Shown one piece after another: positions 8,882 through 17,569 of a stretch of 64,000 bases of DNA. The notes beneath the pieces are model-generated. The model did no database searches. It was not told the origin of the DNA and was given only the letters and a program-made list of their open reading frames with translations. Every line of letters begins with the position of its first letter. Position 1 is the first letter of the stretch. The DNA is from Streptomyces collinus Tu 365. Lineage in GTDB: Bacteria > Actinomycetota > Actinomycetes > Streptomycetales > Streptomycetaceae. The position numbers and the translations under genes were made by a program. The stretch is taken from positions 1,302,001 to 1,366,000 of the forward strand of contig NC_021985.1 in NCBI RefSeq assembly GCF_000444875.1, in the 5' to 3' direction.

Positions 8882-8990
8882 CGGCCTTGCGGCTCTGGTC
8901 AACCCATCAGCCGCGCGCACGCTACGGTGGACCGGCCGACTCGCTTTCGGCAACGACCCGCGTTCGACGAGGTGGGGGCACAGCAACGCC

Positions 8991-11429
8991 ATGGCACAGG
9001 GCACGGTCCAGGTGACGCACACCGGTACATCGCGGTGGCGGCGCCGCACGGGTGAGTACGCTTCGCTCGCCGCCGCCCTGGAGGCCGCCGCCGACGGTGA
9101 CGTCCTCACCGTCGCCCCCGGCACCTACCGGGAGAATCTCGTCCTCCAGCGGGCCGTGACGCTGCGCGGCCCCGAGGGCTCGCCGGGCTCGGTGCGGATC
9201 GCCCCGGCCGACGGGGTGCCGCTGACCGTGTGCGCCTCCGCGGTGGTCCAGGACCTGCACGTGGAGGGCCAGGACGCGGCGGCGCCCGCCCTGCTGGTGG
9301 AGGAGGGCACGCCCGAGCTGATGGACCTGCGGATCGTCACGCGGTCGGCCGCGGGCATCGAGGTGCGCGGCGGGGCCCGCCCGACCGTCCGGCGCTGCAC
9401 CGTCGACAACCCGGCCGGCATCGGCATCGCCGTCCTCGACGGCGGTGGCGGGGTGTTCGAGGAGTGCGAGATCGTGGCGGCCGGGCAGGCGGGTGTCGCC
9501 GTCCGCGGCGGTGCCCATCCGCGGCTGGACCGCTGCCGGGTGCACCACGCCTCCGGCACCGGACTGACCGTGACCGGGGAGAACTCCGCCCTGGAGGCGT
9601 TCGGCTGCGAGGTCTACGAGGTCCGGGGCGCCGGGGTGCAGGTCACCCAGCGGGCCACCGCCCACCTGACCGACTGCGATGTGCACCGCACCACCGCCGA
9701 CGGTGTCACGCTCGACACGGACGCGGTCCTCACGCTCGCCGACTGTCGGATCCACGACGTCCCCGAGAACGCGGTCGACCTGCGGTCCCGTTCGGTGCTG
9801 ACGCTGACCCGGACGACGGTCCGTCAGTTCGGGCGCAACGGCCTGTCGGTGTGGGACCCGGGCACCCGGGTGGACGCCAACCAGTGCGAGATCTTCGACA
9901 GCACGGGCGACTACCCGGCGGTGTGGGTCAGCGACGGCGCCACGGCGGTCCTCGACTCCTGCCGGGTGCACGACGTGCCGGACGCGCTCTTCGTGCTGGA
10001 CCGCGGTTCCCGCGCGGACGTCGTGGACAGCGACCTGTCCCAGGTGCGCAACACGGCGGTGTCGGTGAGCGACGGCGCGACCGCGCAGCTCGACGACTGC
10101 CGGATCCGGGAGGCGGCCACCGGTGCCTGGTTCCGCGACCACGGCAGCGGCGGCACGCTCGCCAACTGCACGATCGACGGCACCCAGACCGGTGTGATCG
10201 TCACCAAGGGCGCCGACCCGGCCATCGAGCGGTGCACCGTCGACTCCCCCGCCGAGGCCGGCTTCTACGTCTCCGCAGGCGGCCGCGGCACCTTCCTGAA
10301 CTGCCGGGTCAGCGGCAGTGGGGGCTACGGCTTCCATGTCATAGACGGCTGCCGTACGACGCTGCGCAAGTGCCGTACGGAGCGGTGCGCGCGCGGCGGT
10401 TACGAGTTCGCCGACCCGGGCCCGGACACGGGGGCCGGGACGGGTCCGGTCGTGGAGGACTGCACCAGCGACGAGAGCGGCGGTCTGCGGCCGCCCGCGG
10501 CCCGGGAGACGGCCGTGCAGTCGGCGCCGTCGTCCGCCGGCCTGCTCGGTTCCATCCCCGGGCAGCGCGTCACCGAGCAGGAACCGCTGATCACCCCGGC
10601 CGAGCCGGAGCAGCAGGCGCGTACGTCCAAGGACGTGCTCGGCGAACTGGACGCCCTGGTGGGCCTGGAGAGCGTCAAGCGCGAGGTGCGGGCGCTGACC
10701 GACATGATCGAGGTGGGCCGGCGCCGGCAGCGGGCCGGGCTGAAGGCCGCCTCCGTCAAGCGGCATCTGGTCTTCACCGGCTCCCCCGGCACCGGCAAGA
10801 CGACGGTCGCCCGCCTGTACGGCGAGATCCTCGCCTCGCTCGGGGTTCTCGACAAGGGCCACCTGGTCGAGGTGTCCCGGGTCGACCTGGTCGGCGAGCA
10901 CATCGGCTCCACCGCGATCCGCACCCAGGAAGCGTTCGAGCGGGCGCGCGGCGGTGTGCTGTTCATCGACGAGGCCTACGCCCTGTCTCCCGAGGACGCC
11001 GGGCGCGACTTCGGCAAGGAGGCCATCGACACGCTGGTGAAGCTGATGGAGGACCAGCGCGACGCGGTCGTGGTGATCGTCGCCGGCTACACGGCCGAGA
11101 TGGAGCGCTTCCTCTCGGTCAACCCCGGTGTGGCGTCCCGCTTCTCGCGGACCATCACCTTCGGCGACTACGGACCGGGCGAACTGCTCCGGATCGTCGA
11201 GCAGCAGGCCGACGAGCACGAGTACCGGTTGGCTCCGGGAGCCGCCGAGGCGCTGCTGACGTACTTCACGGCGATCCCGAAGGGCCCCGCGTTCGGCAAC
11301 GGGCGCACGGCACGCCAGACGTTCGAGGCGATGGTGGAGCGGCATGCGAGCCGCGTCGCCCAGTTCGCGGACCCCAGCACCGACGACCTGACCCTGCTCT
11401 ACGCGGAGGACCTGCCGGAAGTGCCCTGA
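8991..11429 (+). CDS. Right-handed beta-helix / AAA+ ATPase fusion protein
   Basis: An 812-residue two-part protein. Residues about 20-495 form a right-handed parallel beta-helix of coils of roughly 23 residues. At least 13 coils repeat a C-x-[VI] position (ECEIVA, DCDVHR, DCRIHD, SCRVHD), which would stack cysteines as a ladder. A linker (500-545) leads to a CbbX/SpoVK/EccA-like AAA+ module (about 548-800) with Walker A GSPGTGKT (597-604), Walker B VLFIDE (656-661) and an arginine-finger region SRFSRTI. There is no signal peptide, so it is predicted to be cytoplasmic. The AAA+ relatives remodel protein complexes (Rubisco activation, type VII secretion); the beta-helix is probably a recognition platform. 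No secretion genes lie adjacent. Confidence 0.88.
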   Translation: MAQGTVQVTHTGTSRWRRRTGEYASLAAALEAAADGDVLTVAPGTYRENLVLQRAVTLRGPEGSPGSVRIAPADGVPLTVCASAVVQDLHVEGQDAAAPALLVEEGTPELMDLRIVTRSAAGIEVRGGARPTVRRCTVDNPAGIGIAVLDGGGGVFEECEIVAAGQAGVAVRGGAHPRLDRCRVHHASGTGLTVTGENSALEAFGCEVYEVRGAGVQVTQRATAHLTDCDVHRTTADGVTLDTDAVLTLADCRIHDVPENAVDLRSRSVLTLTRTTVRQFGRNGLSVWDPGTRVDANQCEIFDSTGDYPAVWVSDGATAVLDSCRVHDVPDALFVLDRGSRADVVDSDLSQVRNTAVSVSDGATAQLDDCRIREAATGAWFRDHGSGGTLANCTIDGTQTGVIVTKGADPAIERCTVDSPAEAGFYVSAGGRGTFLNCRVSGSGGYGFHVIDGCRTTLRKCRTERCARGGYEFADPGPDTGAGTGPVVEDCTSDESGGLRPPAARETAVQSAPSSAGLLGSIPGQRVTEQEPLITPAEPEQQARTSKDVLGELDALVGLESVKREVRALTDMIEVGRRRQRAGLKAASVKRHLVFTGSPGTGKTTVARLYGEILASLGVLDKGHLVEVSRVDLVGEHIGSTAIRTQEAFERARGGVLFIDEAYALSPEDAGRDFGKEAIDTLVKLMEDQRDAVVVIVAGYTAEMERFLSVNPGVASRFSRTITFGDYGPGELLRIVEQQADEHEYRLAPGAAEALLTYFTAIPKGPAFGNGRTARQTFEAMVERHASRVAQFADPSTDDLTLLYAEDLPEVP

Positions 11430-11463
11430 GGCCGGCGACCGGGCGGCCGTCCGGCGCCGCCCG

Positions 11464-12585
11464 TCACCCGGCCACCCCCTCGTCCGGGCGCTGTCCCGGC
11501 AGGCCGGGCCGCAGACGGGCCGGCAGCGGGGCCCGCTCCCGTGCGAACGCGGGGTCGGCCCGGTGGTCGGAGTGGCCGAGGACGGGCGCGGGGAGCGGAT
11601 GCTCGGGGTGCGGCCGTAGGCGAGCGGGTCCTTCAGGGGCCGTGGTCCACTTCCGGGCCGCAGTCGCCGGGCAGCCGGACGGCCCGTCGATGGGGTCGGT
11701 GCGGCGGTGCGGATGGCGCCGGCAGGCGACGTGGCGGTGGAGCGCGGCCAGGGCGCGCGAGGGCGAAGTACGCGGGGAAGCAGCGGCCGTACAGACGCTC
11801 CGGCGGTGAGCCGTAGGTGAGCTGGGCGACGCGTCCGCGGACGGCGGGGGTCGGTTGCCAGGTGGCGGCCGCGGCCAGGACGCTGCCCTGGGGGTGGCCG
11901 GACAGCACCAGCCGGCCGCCGGTGGCGAAGGGGTGGGTGGCGCGCGGCCAGGACGTGCCGACGTCCCACAGGACGCCGATGGTGCGGCGGGTGGAGGGGG
12001 CCTCGTTGGTGCGCCGGCCCGCCCCAGGTGACGAAGAGCGGGAAGCCGAGTCCGACGGGCCAGGAGCCGAGCGCCTGGCGAGGTCTCGGCCGCCGCGTGG
12101 ACGGCGGAGTACGCCCGCCGGGCCGCCCCCTGCGGGGTGCGGCCGGTGGCCAGGGCGCCGGTCGGCGCGGCGACCCCCAGCGGCAGGGTGGTGGCGCAGA
12201 GCACGGCGAGCAGCAGCGACGCCCGGTCGGTGAGGGGGCCAAGGCCCGGACATGGGCGATGCGGCGGGCGCGCGGGGGTGCTCGGGCTTGCCGGGGCGCC
12301 GGAGGAGGCCGTCGACCGGGACCGGCTGCTGACGGGCGTCAGGTGCTCGTGACGTACGCGGTCGCGTGCGGCGCGGGCCGGCCGCGCGGTGCGAGCACGG
12401 CGGCGAGGGCGGGCAGGCAGCAGCGGGGGGATCAGGGACGCCTGCCAGGTCAGCAGCACCGGCGGCCCGTCGAGGAGGGCGCGGGTGCCGTCCAGCCGGT
12501 GGGCGACCCGCCCGGCGAGTGCGCCGGTCATCACCCCGCCGAGCGCGCAGCCGAGCAGCGCGACCGCCGGGCCGCCGAGGCCGCG
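11464..12585 (-). pseudogene. Frameshifted remnant of a membrane protein with lipase-type hydrolase domain
   Basis: Coherent protein pieces appear in order but in changing frames. Membrane-like LLGCALGGVMTGALAGRV (about 12540) and LLLAVLCATTLPLGVA (about 12200) share one frame. VGLGFPLFVTWGG (about 12040) is in a second. RRTNEAPSTRRTIGVLWDVG through the serine-hydrolase elbow SGHPQGSVLAAAATWQ and LTYGSPPERLYGRCFPAYFA is in a third. RRTDPIDGPSG, LKDPLAYGRTP and LPAPVLGHSDHRADPAFARE follow, again switching frames. Together these match an intact Streptomyces membrane hydrolase family. The nucleophile elbow reads GHPQG instead of GHSQG and the stretch before it looks deleted. At least five frame changes argue for real decay, not one sequencing error. 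Confidence 0.75.
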
Positions 12586-12849
12586 CGTGCCGGCGCGCGG
12601 GTCCGGGCGGCGGCGCTGGAGGTCGGGGACGACGGCGGCCGCGCACCTCTCCGCGCGGAAAGTCCCCGATCCGTGTGACGCCGGCAGAGGGGCGCAGGGT
12701 TGCGGGATGGCATGCGCGCGTCGTGACCGGAGTGGCGCGACCGGTGCCCCGCCGTGAAAGGATGGACGCCCGTGCCCCAGGACCGCTGGACGTCCAGGTC
12801 GGGGCAGGTGCGGCGGACGACGGATCACGGCGAGAGGACCGGAGCTTAC

Positions 12850-13680
12850 GTGAGCGAGAATCAGAACCTCCTCGCGGAGCAGCGCCGCGCCCTCATCCTG
12901 GACGAGGTCCGGCGCCGGGGCGGCGTCCGGGTGAACGAACTGACCCGCAAGCTCGGTGTGTCGGACATGACCGTGCGCCGTGATCTCGACGCGCTGGCCC
13001 GCCAGGGCATGCTGGAGAAGGTGCACGGCGGCGCGGTCCCGGTGGTCGAGGCGAGCACGCACGAGCCGGGCTTCGAGGCCAAGTCGGGTCTGGAGCTCAC
13101 CGCCAAGGAGGACATCGCGCGGGCCGCGGCCCGGCTGGTCAGCCCGGGGTCGGCGATCGCCCTGTCGGGCGGCACCACGACCTACGCGCTGGCGCAGCAC
13201 CTGCTGGAGGTGCCGGACCTGACCGTGGTGACGAACTCGGTGCGGGTCGCCGACGTCTTCCACGCGGCGCAGCGCACCTCGGGACAGCGCCAGGGCGGGG
13301 CCACGGTGGTGCTGACCGGCGGGGTGCGCACGCCGTCCGACTCGCTGGTGGGCCCGGTCGCCGACCAGGCGATCGCCGCGCTCCACTTCGACCTGCTGTT
13401 CCTGGGTGTGCACGGGATATCGGTGGAGGCGGGCCTGTCCACGCCGAACCTGGCGGAGGCCGAGACCAACCGCCGGCTGGTGCAGTCGGCACGCCGGGTC
13501 GTGGTGGTCGCCGACCACACCAAGTGGGGCACCGTCGGGCTCAGTTCGTTCGCCGCGCTGGAGCAGGTGGACACGCTGGTCACCGACGCGGGTCTGCCGG
13601 GCGAGGCCCGCTCGGAGATCTCCGAGCACCTGCGCCGTCTCGTGGTCGCGGGTGAGCCCGGGGACGACGAGGACCTCTGA
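12850..13680 (+). CDS. DeoR-family transcriptional regulator
   Basis: A 276-residue DeoR/GlpR-type repressor. The N-terminal winged helix (about residues 8-60; RVNELTRKLGVSDMTVRRDLDALARQGMLEKVHGGAV) precedes a DeoRC sensor domain with SGGTTTYALAQHL (phosphosugar-binding loop), VTNSVRVA, LTGGVRTP, FLGVHGIS and VVVADHTKWG. Such proteins usually sense a sugar phosphate and repress a neighbouring sugar operon, but no sugar gene is adjacent. GTG 12850 is preferred over an upstream ATG because GGAG lies close upstream and homology begins right after it. Confidence 0.9.
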   Translation: MSENQNLLAEQRRALILDEVRRRGGVRVNELTRKLGVSDMTVRRDLDALARQGMLEKVHGGAVPVVEASTHEPGFEAKSGLELTAKEDIARAAARLVSPGSAIALSGGTTTYALAQHLLEVPDLTVVTNSVRVADVFHAAQRTSGQRQGGATVVLTGGVRTPSDSLVGPVADQAIAALHFDLLFLGVHGISVEAGLSTPNLAEAETNRRLVQSARRVVVVADHTKWGTVGLSSFAALEQVDTLVTDAGLPGEARSEISEHLRRLVVAGEPGDDEDL

Positions 13681-13760
13681 CGACATCTGACGGCCCGTCG
13701 ATTAGCCTTGCGGCGCAACGCCCCGGTTCGTCCGAGGACTTCACGAGGGGGTTCGTCGCC

Positions 13761-14225
13761 ATGGCTCACCGTCTGCGGCCGGAGGGACTCGGCTTCGTCG
13801 GGACCGCTCCCGTACGGCTCGTCTTCACCCGGGAGATCGCGGCCGCGCCGGAGGCGGTGTTCCGGGCGCTCGCGCAGGACGTGACGGGCTGGCCGGAGTG
13901 GTTCTCCGCCGTGTCGTCGGCCCGGCCGACCGAGGGCGGCCGCGAGGTGCGGCTGCGGGGCGGGACCCGTTTCCAGGAGTCGGTGCTGCTGGCCGAGGCT
14001 CCCGAGGTGTACGCCTACCGTGTCGACGTGACGAACACCCCCGGGGCCCGGGCGTGGATCGAGGAGTGGCGGCTCGCCCCGGCCGGGACCGGGACGCGGG
14101 TGCGGATGACCTTCGCCCTCGACGGTACGGCCGCGTTCCGGCTGGTGTGCCGTCTCGTCCGGCCGGGCGTGGGGCGGGCGTTCCGGGACGCCGTCACGGC
14201 GCTGGACCGGCGGCTCGCCGGATAG
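13761..14225 (+). CDS. SRPBCC-family (polyketide cyclase-like) protein
   Basis: A 154-residue START/SRPBCC-fold protein: an initial strand VRLVFTREIAAAPEAVFRALAQDVTGWPEWFSAV, a central sheet, and a C-terminal helix RLVRPGVGRAFRDAVTALDRRL. This fold binds hydrophobic ligands in a deep pocket; members act as cyclases, hydratases or carriers, and no catalytic residue identifies the activity here. It lies 80 bp after the DeoR gene on the same strand and converges on cds1 with 12 bp between stops. Confidence 0.85.
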   Translation: MAHRLRPEGLGFVGTAPVRLVFTREIAAAPEAVFRALAQDVTGWPEWFSAVSSARPTEGGREVRLRGGTRFQESVLLAEAPEVYAYRVDVTNTPGARAWIEEWRLAPAGTGTRVRMTFALDGTAAFRLVCRLVRPGVGRAFRDAVTALDRRLAG

Positions 14226-14237
14226 CGGCGGTGCGGC

Positions 14238-15362
14238 TCAGTCCGTCCACATGCCGGTGGCCAGCAGGGAGTCGATCGCGGCCGTGTACGGGGCGATGTC
14301 CAGTCCCTGCTCCCCCAGCCAGCCGTCGGAGTAGTACTTGTCGAGGTAGCGGTCGCCCGGATCGCACAGCAGGGTGACGACGCTGCCCGTGCGGCCCTCG
14401 GCGACCATCTCGGAGACGATCTTCAGCGCGCTCCACAGGCCGGTGCCCGTGGAACCGCCGGCCTTGCGGCCGATGGCCCGCTCCAGCGCGCGTACGGCGG
14501 CCACGCTGGCGGCGTCCGGGACCTTCATCATCCGGTCGATGGCGCCGGGCACGAAGCTCGGCTCCATGCGCGGTCTGCCGATGCCCTCGATGCGCGAGCC
14601 GCAGTCGCAGGTGACGTCCGGGTCGCCGGCGGTCCAGCCCTCGAAGAAGCAGGAGTTGTCCGGGTCGGCGACACAGATGCGGGTGTCGTACTGCATGTAG
14701 TGCACGTAGCGGGCGAGGGTCGCCGACGTGCCGCCGGTGCCGGCCGTGGCGACGATCCAGGCGGGCTCCGGGAACCGCTCGAGTTCCAGCTGGCGGAAGA
14801 TCGACTCGGCGATGTTGTTGTTGCCGCGCCAGTCGGTGGCCCGCTCGGCGTAGGTGAACTGGTCCATGTAGTGGCCGCCGGTCTCCACCGCGAGGCGGGC
14901 GGACTCCTCGTACATCTTGCGGGAGTCGTCGACGAAGTGGCAGCGGCCGCCGTGGAACTCGATGAGACGGCACTTCTCGGCGCTCGTCGTGCGCGGCATG
15001 ACGGCGATGAAGGGCACGCCGATCAATTTGGCGAAGTACGCCTCGGAGACGGCCGTCGAGCCGCTGGACGCCTCGATCACCGGGCGGTCCGGGCGGATCC
15101 AGCCATTGCACAGGCCGTAGAGGAACAGGGACCGGGCCAGGCGGTGCTTGAGGCTGCCCGTCGGGTGCGTCGACTCGTCCTTCAGGTACAGGTCGATGCC
15201 CCACCGCTCGGGCAGCGGGAAGCGCAGCAGGTGCGTGTCCGCCGATCGGTTGGCGTCGGCCTGGACCTTGCGCACGGCCTCTTTCAGCCACGTGCGGTAG
15301 GCGGCGTCGCTGCGGTCGACGTCGAGGGTGGCGCCGGTCCGGGTCTGTGGGGTGGTGCTCAC
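14238..15362 (-). CDS. cds1: PLP-dependent L-cysteine desulfhydrase, Cds1-like
   Basis: A 374-residue fold-type II PLP enzyme very similar to mycobacterial Cds1 (Rv3684), which breaks L-cysteine into H2S, ammonia and pyruvate. Landmarks are the Schiff-base lysine K72 in [10 protein letters not shown], the substrate loop [11 protein letters not shown] (99-109), the phosphate loop TAGTGGTSA (206-214), and the Cds1-type stretches [14 protein letters not shown] and [17 protein letters not shown]. The family has also been annotated as cysteine synthase. GTG 15362 has AAGGAG at a good distance. The frame stays open upstream to 15470 and would encode a Cys-rich extension, treated here as untranslated or leader. 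Confidence 0.88.
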   Translation of the reverse strand: MSTTPQTRTGATLDVDRSDAAYRTWLKEAVRKVQADANRSADTHLLRFPLPERWGIDLYLKDESTHPTGSLKHRLARSLFLYGLCNGWIRPDRPVIEASSGSTAVSEAYFAKLIGVPFIAVMPRTTSAEKCRLIEFHGGRCHFVDDSRKMYEESARLAVETGGHYMDQFTYAERATDWRGNNNIAESIFRQLELERFPEPAWIVATAGTGGTSATLARYVHYMQYDTRICVADPDNSCFFEGWTAGDPDVTCDCGSRIEGIGRPRMEPSFVPGAIDRMMKVPDAASVAAVRALERAIGRKAGGSTGTGLWSALKIVSEMVAEGRTGSVVTLLCDPGDRYLDKYYSDGWLGEQGLDIAPYTAAIDSLLATGMWTD

Positions 15363-15742
15363 GGCGGGGCTCCTTACAGTGGGCGCCGACGGCGGCTCAC
15401 GCGCCCGGCACTTCGAGCATAGGCATCTTTCGCACCGCTTCCCACCTGCATAAACGCATCTTTGAGCCACTCAAAGCGGGGCTGGGGCACACAGGTGAGG
15501 CGCGCGCGGGGGCGCATTGGCGCGAGTGCTCCGGACGCCCGTCGCACGCGCCCCGCGCGTACTGGTGCTCCAGGCCGCATCGGGGCAGACTGCACCGCGC
15601 GGGACGATCGTCCCGAACGGGATCGCACCCACGCCGGGGCACGACGACCGGTACGACCCCGGGCGGCAGGACCAGACCCGGGCCGGAACCGGACCCACAG
15701 GGGCCGGCGGCCGGCCAGCGACGCGCAAGGGGGCGGCAAGGA
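15363..15742. other. Divergent intergenic region of 380 bp
   Basis: The region separates cds1 from the small gene at 15743. It holds the CTTTGAG inverted repeat at 15460-15476 near cds1 and a perfect 14-bp palindrome, GGGACGATCGTCCC, at 15601-15614, nearer the rightward gene. No further gene is supported. Confidence 0.5.
15460..15476. promoter_or_regulatory. Inverted repeat upstream of cds1
   Basis: A perfect inverted repeat, CTTTGAG-CCA-CTCAAAG, 98 bp upstream of the cds1 start. On the cds1 strand two similar stretches follow (AAAGATGCGTTTATGC, AAAGATGCCTATGCT), the second containing the -10-like TATGCT. The position, upstream of a plausible promoter, would suit an activator or repressor site. 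No regulator gene is adjacent, so the binding protein is unknown. Confidence 0.45.
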
Positions 15743-16066
15743 ATGGCGGAGCCGGAGTTCACGGCCACGGGCGTGCAGATAGACAAGCGGCTGCGCTCGC
15801 TCACCCGGGCCGGACAGGTCCGGATCAGCGACGGCAGGGTGGAGTTGCTCACCAGCTACGGCAGCGAGATCGACAGCGCGCCGGTGCAGGCCGTGCGGGC
15901 CTCCAGGCCGTGGTTCGGCCCGGAGGACCGGGCGACGGCGGACCTCAACGGCAACCGTTACCTGCTGCGGCTCGGCGAGCACGATCCGGCACCGGGCGAG
16001 CCGGGGCCGCCGGCGGCGCGGCGGTTCATCGAGGCGGTGCGCCGCGCGGCCGGACGTGGCGGCTGA
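15743..16066 (+). CDS. Conserved hypothetical protein, 107 residues
   Basis: I do not recognise the family. The protein is soluble and ordered-looking: FTATGVQIDKRLRSLTRAGQVRISDGRVELLTSYGSEIDSAPV, then WFGPEDRATADLNGNRYLLRLGEHD and a basic C-terminal helix (RRFIEAVRRAAG). It has no signal peptide, membrane span or cysteines. The ATG at 15743 follows a GGGGCGGCAAGGA ribosome-binding region. It lies 206 bp ahead of the HATPase gene on the same strand and may share its control. Confidence 0.7.
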   Translation: MAEPEFTATGVQIDKRLRSLTRAGQVRISDGRVELLTSYGSEIDSAPVQAVRASRPWFGPEDRATADLNGNRYLLRLGEHDPAPGEPGPPAARRFIEAVRRAAGRGG

Positions 16067-16272
16067 GCGTGGTTCAGGGCGGGGCGAGTTGCGGGAGCGC
16101 ATCCGCTACGTCACGCTGGTCTCACGTCACTCTGGGTTTACCGGCGATAACGCTGCGAACCAGCCCGCCGGCCACGACAGCAGGCGGACGTTTGGACGCA
16201 AGCACCCTGCTGGATCCGTTGTTCTCCGTGTTCCTCCGGTTCGACCGGACCTCACATCGGGGAGTCGCAGCC

Positions 16273-16914
16273 GTGATCAGTCACCCAAGCAGGCACTGCA
16301 CGGTGGAGCTCCAAGCCCTGCCGTCGCGGATCGGCCAGGTCCGCAGAATCGTATCTGCGCAGTTGCGCTACTGGCATCTCGACCCGTTGATAGACCGGGC
16401 CGCGCTCGGTGTGACCGAGCTGCTCAGCAACGTCCACCGGCACGCCCGCCCGGACAAGTCGTGCGTCGTCGAGCTGGAACTGCTGGTCGACCGGCTCACG
16501 GTCTCGGTGCGCGACCACGATCCACGCCTTCCGGTGGTGGCGGACGCGGCGGAGGACGCCGCGCTGTCCACCTGCGGCCGGGGGCTGGCGATGGTGGCCG
16601 CGATGAGCGAGAGCTGGGGCGCGCGTCCGGAGGGCGAGGACGGCAAGGTCGTCTGGTTCACGCTGCCGGCGACCACCAGGGCCCGCCCGCAGCCGGCCCG
16701 CTCCCCCCGCCGCACCCCCGAGCAGCAGCCGGCCCCCCGCCGTCACCCCGAGACGCACCCGACCCCCACCCCGGTCACCGCGGCCCCGGTCGTCACCACA
16801 CCGGTCGTCACCACACCGGTCGTCACCACACCGGTCGTCGCCGCCCCGGCGCCCGCCGTCGCCCACGCGGCGGCCGCCCCACCGACTCCCGCCCGGTCCG
16901 CCGTCCCCGGCTGA
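16273..16914 (+). CDS. RsbW/SpoIIAB-like histidine-kinase-type ATPase with Pro/Thr/Val tail
   Basis: A 213-residue protein. Residues about 8-134 form a GHKL ATPase of the anti-sigma/serine kinase class: N-box ELLSNVHRHA (49-58), G1-like DHDPRLP (81-87), G2 GRGLAMV (102-108) and WGARPEGEDGKVVWFTLP. Relatives in Streptomyces bind or phosphorylate anti-anti-sigma factors or act in signalling. The tail (135-213) is low complexity and contains a PVVTT repeat encoded by 15-bp tandem units. GTG 16273 has GGGGAG upstream. No sigma or anti-anti-sigma gene is adjacent, so the partner is unknown. Confidence 0.82.
   Translation: MISHPSRHCTVELQALPSRIGQVRRIVSAQLRYWHLDPLIDRAALGVTELLSNVHRHARPDKSCVVELELLVDRLTVSVRDHDPRLPVVADAAEDAALSTCGRGLAMVAAMSESWGARPEGEDGKVVWFTLPATTRARPQPARSPRRTPEQQPAPRRHPETHPTPTPVTAAPVVTTPVVTTPVVTTPVVAAPAPAVAHAAAAPPTPARSAVPG
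16786..16839 (+). repeat. 15-bp tandem repeat inside the ATPase gene
   Basis: Three exact copies of CCGGTCGTCACCACA at 16786-16800, 16801-16815 and 16816-16830, followed by a partial fourth copy. Because 15 is a multiple of three, it encodes the pentapeptide PVVTT repeatedly. Copy number could vary without breaking the frame. Confidence 0.9.
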
Positions 16915-17569
16915 CCGGGCGGTGACCACGCCGACACGACACGCGAGCGGCAAGCCACGACGACCTGCCGCCCGCGCGCCGTGCTGCGGCGCCGGAACCG
17001 GCGTATCCGGCGCGCGGCGCAAGCCGGTGCCCTCGCCACGCCCCGCGCCCGCGCTACGGCGCCCCGCCGCACCCGCGCCGGACGTTCCAGCACGCCCTGC
17101 CGGTGCGCCTACGCTTCGGCGCGCAGTACGAGCCGGGCCCTCGCCAGGGCGTTCCGCCACCGCCTCCGGACGCGCCGGCCCGCGCCCTCGGCACGACTTC
17201 GCGCGCGAGGGGCCACGGCGAACCACCGCCCACGCGCTGCGACGCTGACACCGGCGCGTCCGGCGCGAAGCGCAGACCCCGTGCCCGCGCGACGGCGTCG
17301 CCCCGCACGCACGCGGGGCGTCTCGGCTCGAGTCGCTGGATGCGCCCACGCCCCGTGCCCCGTGTCCGGCGCGAGCCCGCCGCCCGCCGAGAGCCCCCGG
17401 CCGGCCCCCGGCGTCGGTGCGGCGGCCCTCGCCTCGGTCAGCGTGCCGGCGCTCCCTCGGCGTACGGCGGCTGCCGCCGCGGGCGTGGCGCCGGCGCTCC
17501 CTCGGCGTACGGCGGCTGCCGCCGCGGGCGTGGCGCCGGCGCTGCGCCGCGTTGCGCCCGCCGTCGCGT
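16915..17569. other. GC-rich 655-bp intergenic region with degenerate repeats
   Basis: No convincing gene. Open frames on both strands are compositional (Arg/Ala/Pro-rich, without a domain). On the minus strand a motif readable as GLRRAPDTPVPAPQ near 17000 reappears as GLRFAPDAPVSASQ near 17260 in a different frame, so the DNA contains an imperfect duplication. A clean 45-bp tandem duplication lies at 17446-17535. The region sits between convergent genes. Confidence 0.55.
17446..17535. repeat. 45-bp tandem duplication
   Basis: Two identical 45-bp units (17446-17490 and 17491-17535), each starting CCGGCGCTCCCTCGGCGTAC and ending GGGCGTGGCG. A decayed third start (CCGGCGCTGCG) follows. It lies in DNA without a supported gene, just past the 3' end of the SHOCT gene. 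Confidence 0.9.

Noticed and set aside
8922..12242. A long open frame antisense to the beta-helix/AAA+ gene
   Set aside because: It is a GC-bias shadow: Arg/Pro/Gly/His-rich without domains over most of its length. Only its far 5' end carries pieces of the decayed membrane hydrolase.
15363..15470. N-terminal extension of the cysteine desulfhydrase to GTG 15470
   Set aside because: AAGGAG sits correctly before GTG 15362, and the 15470 GTG lies inside the inverted repeat without a ribosome-binding site; kept only as a possible leader.
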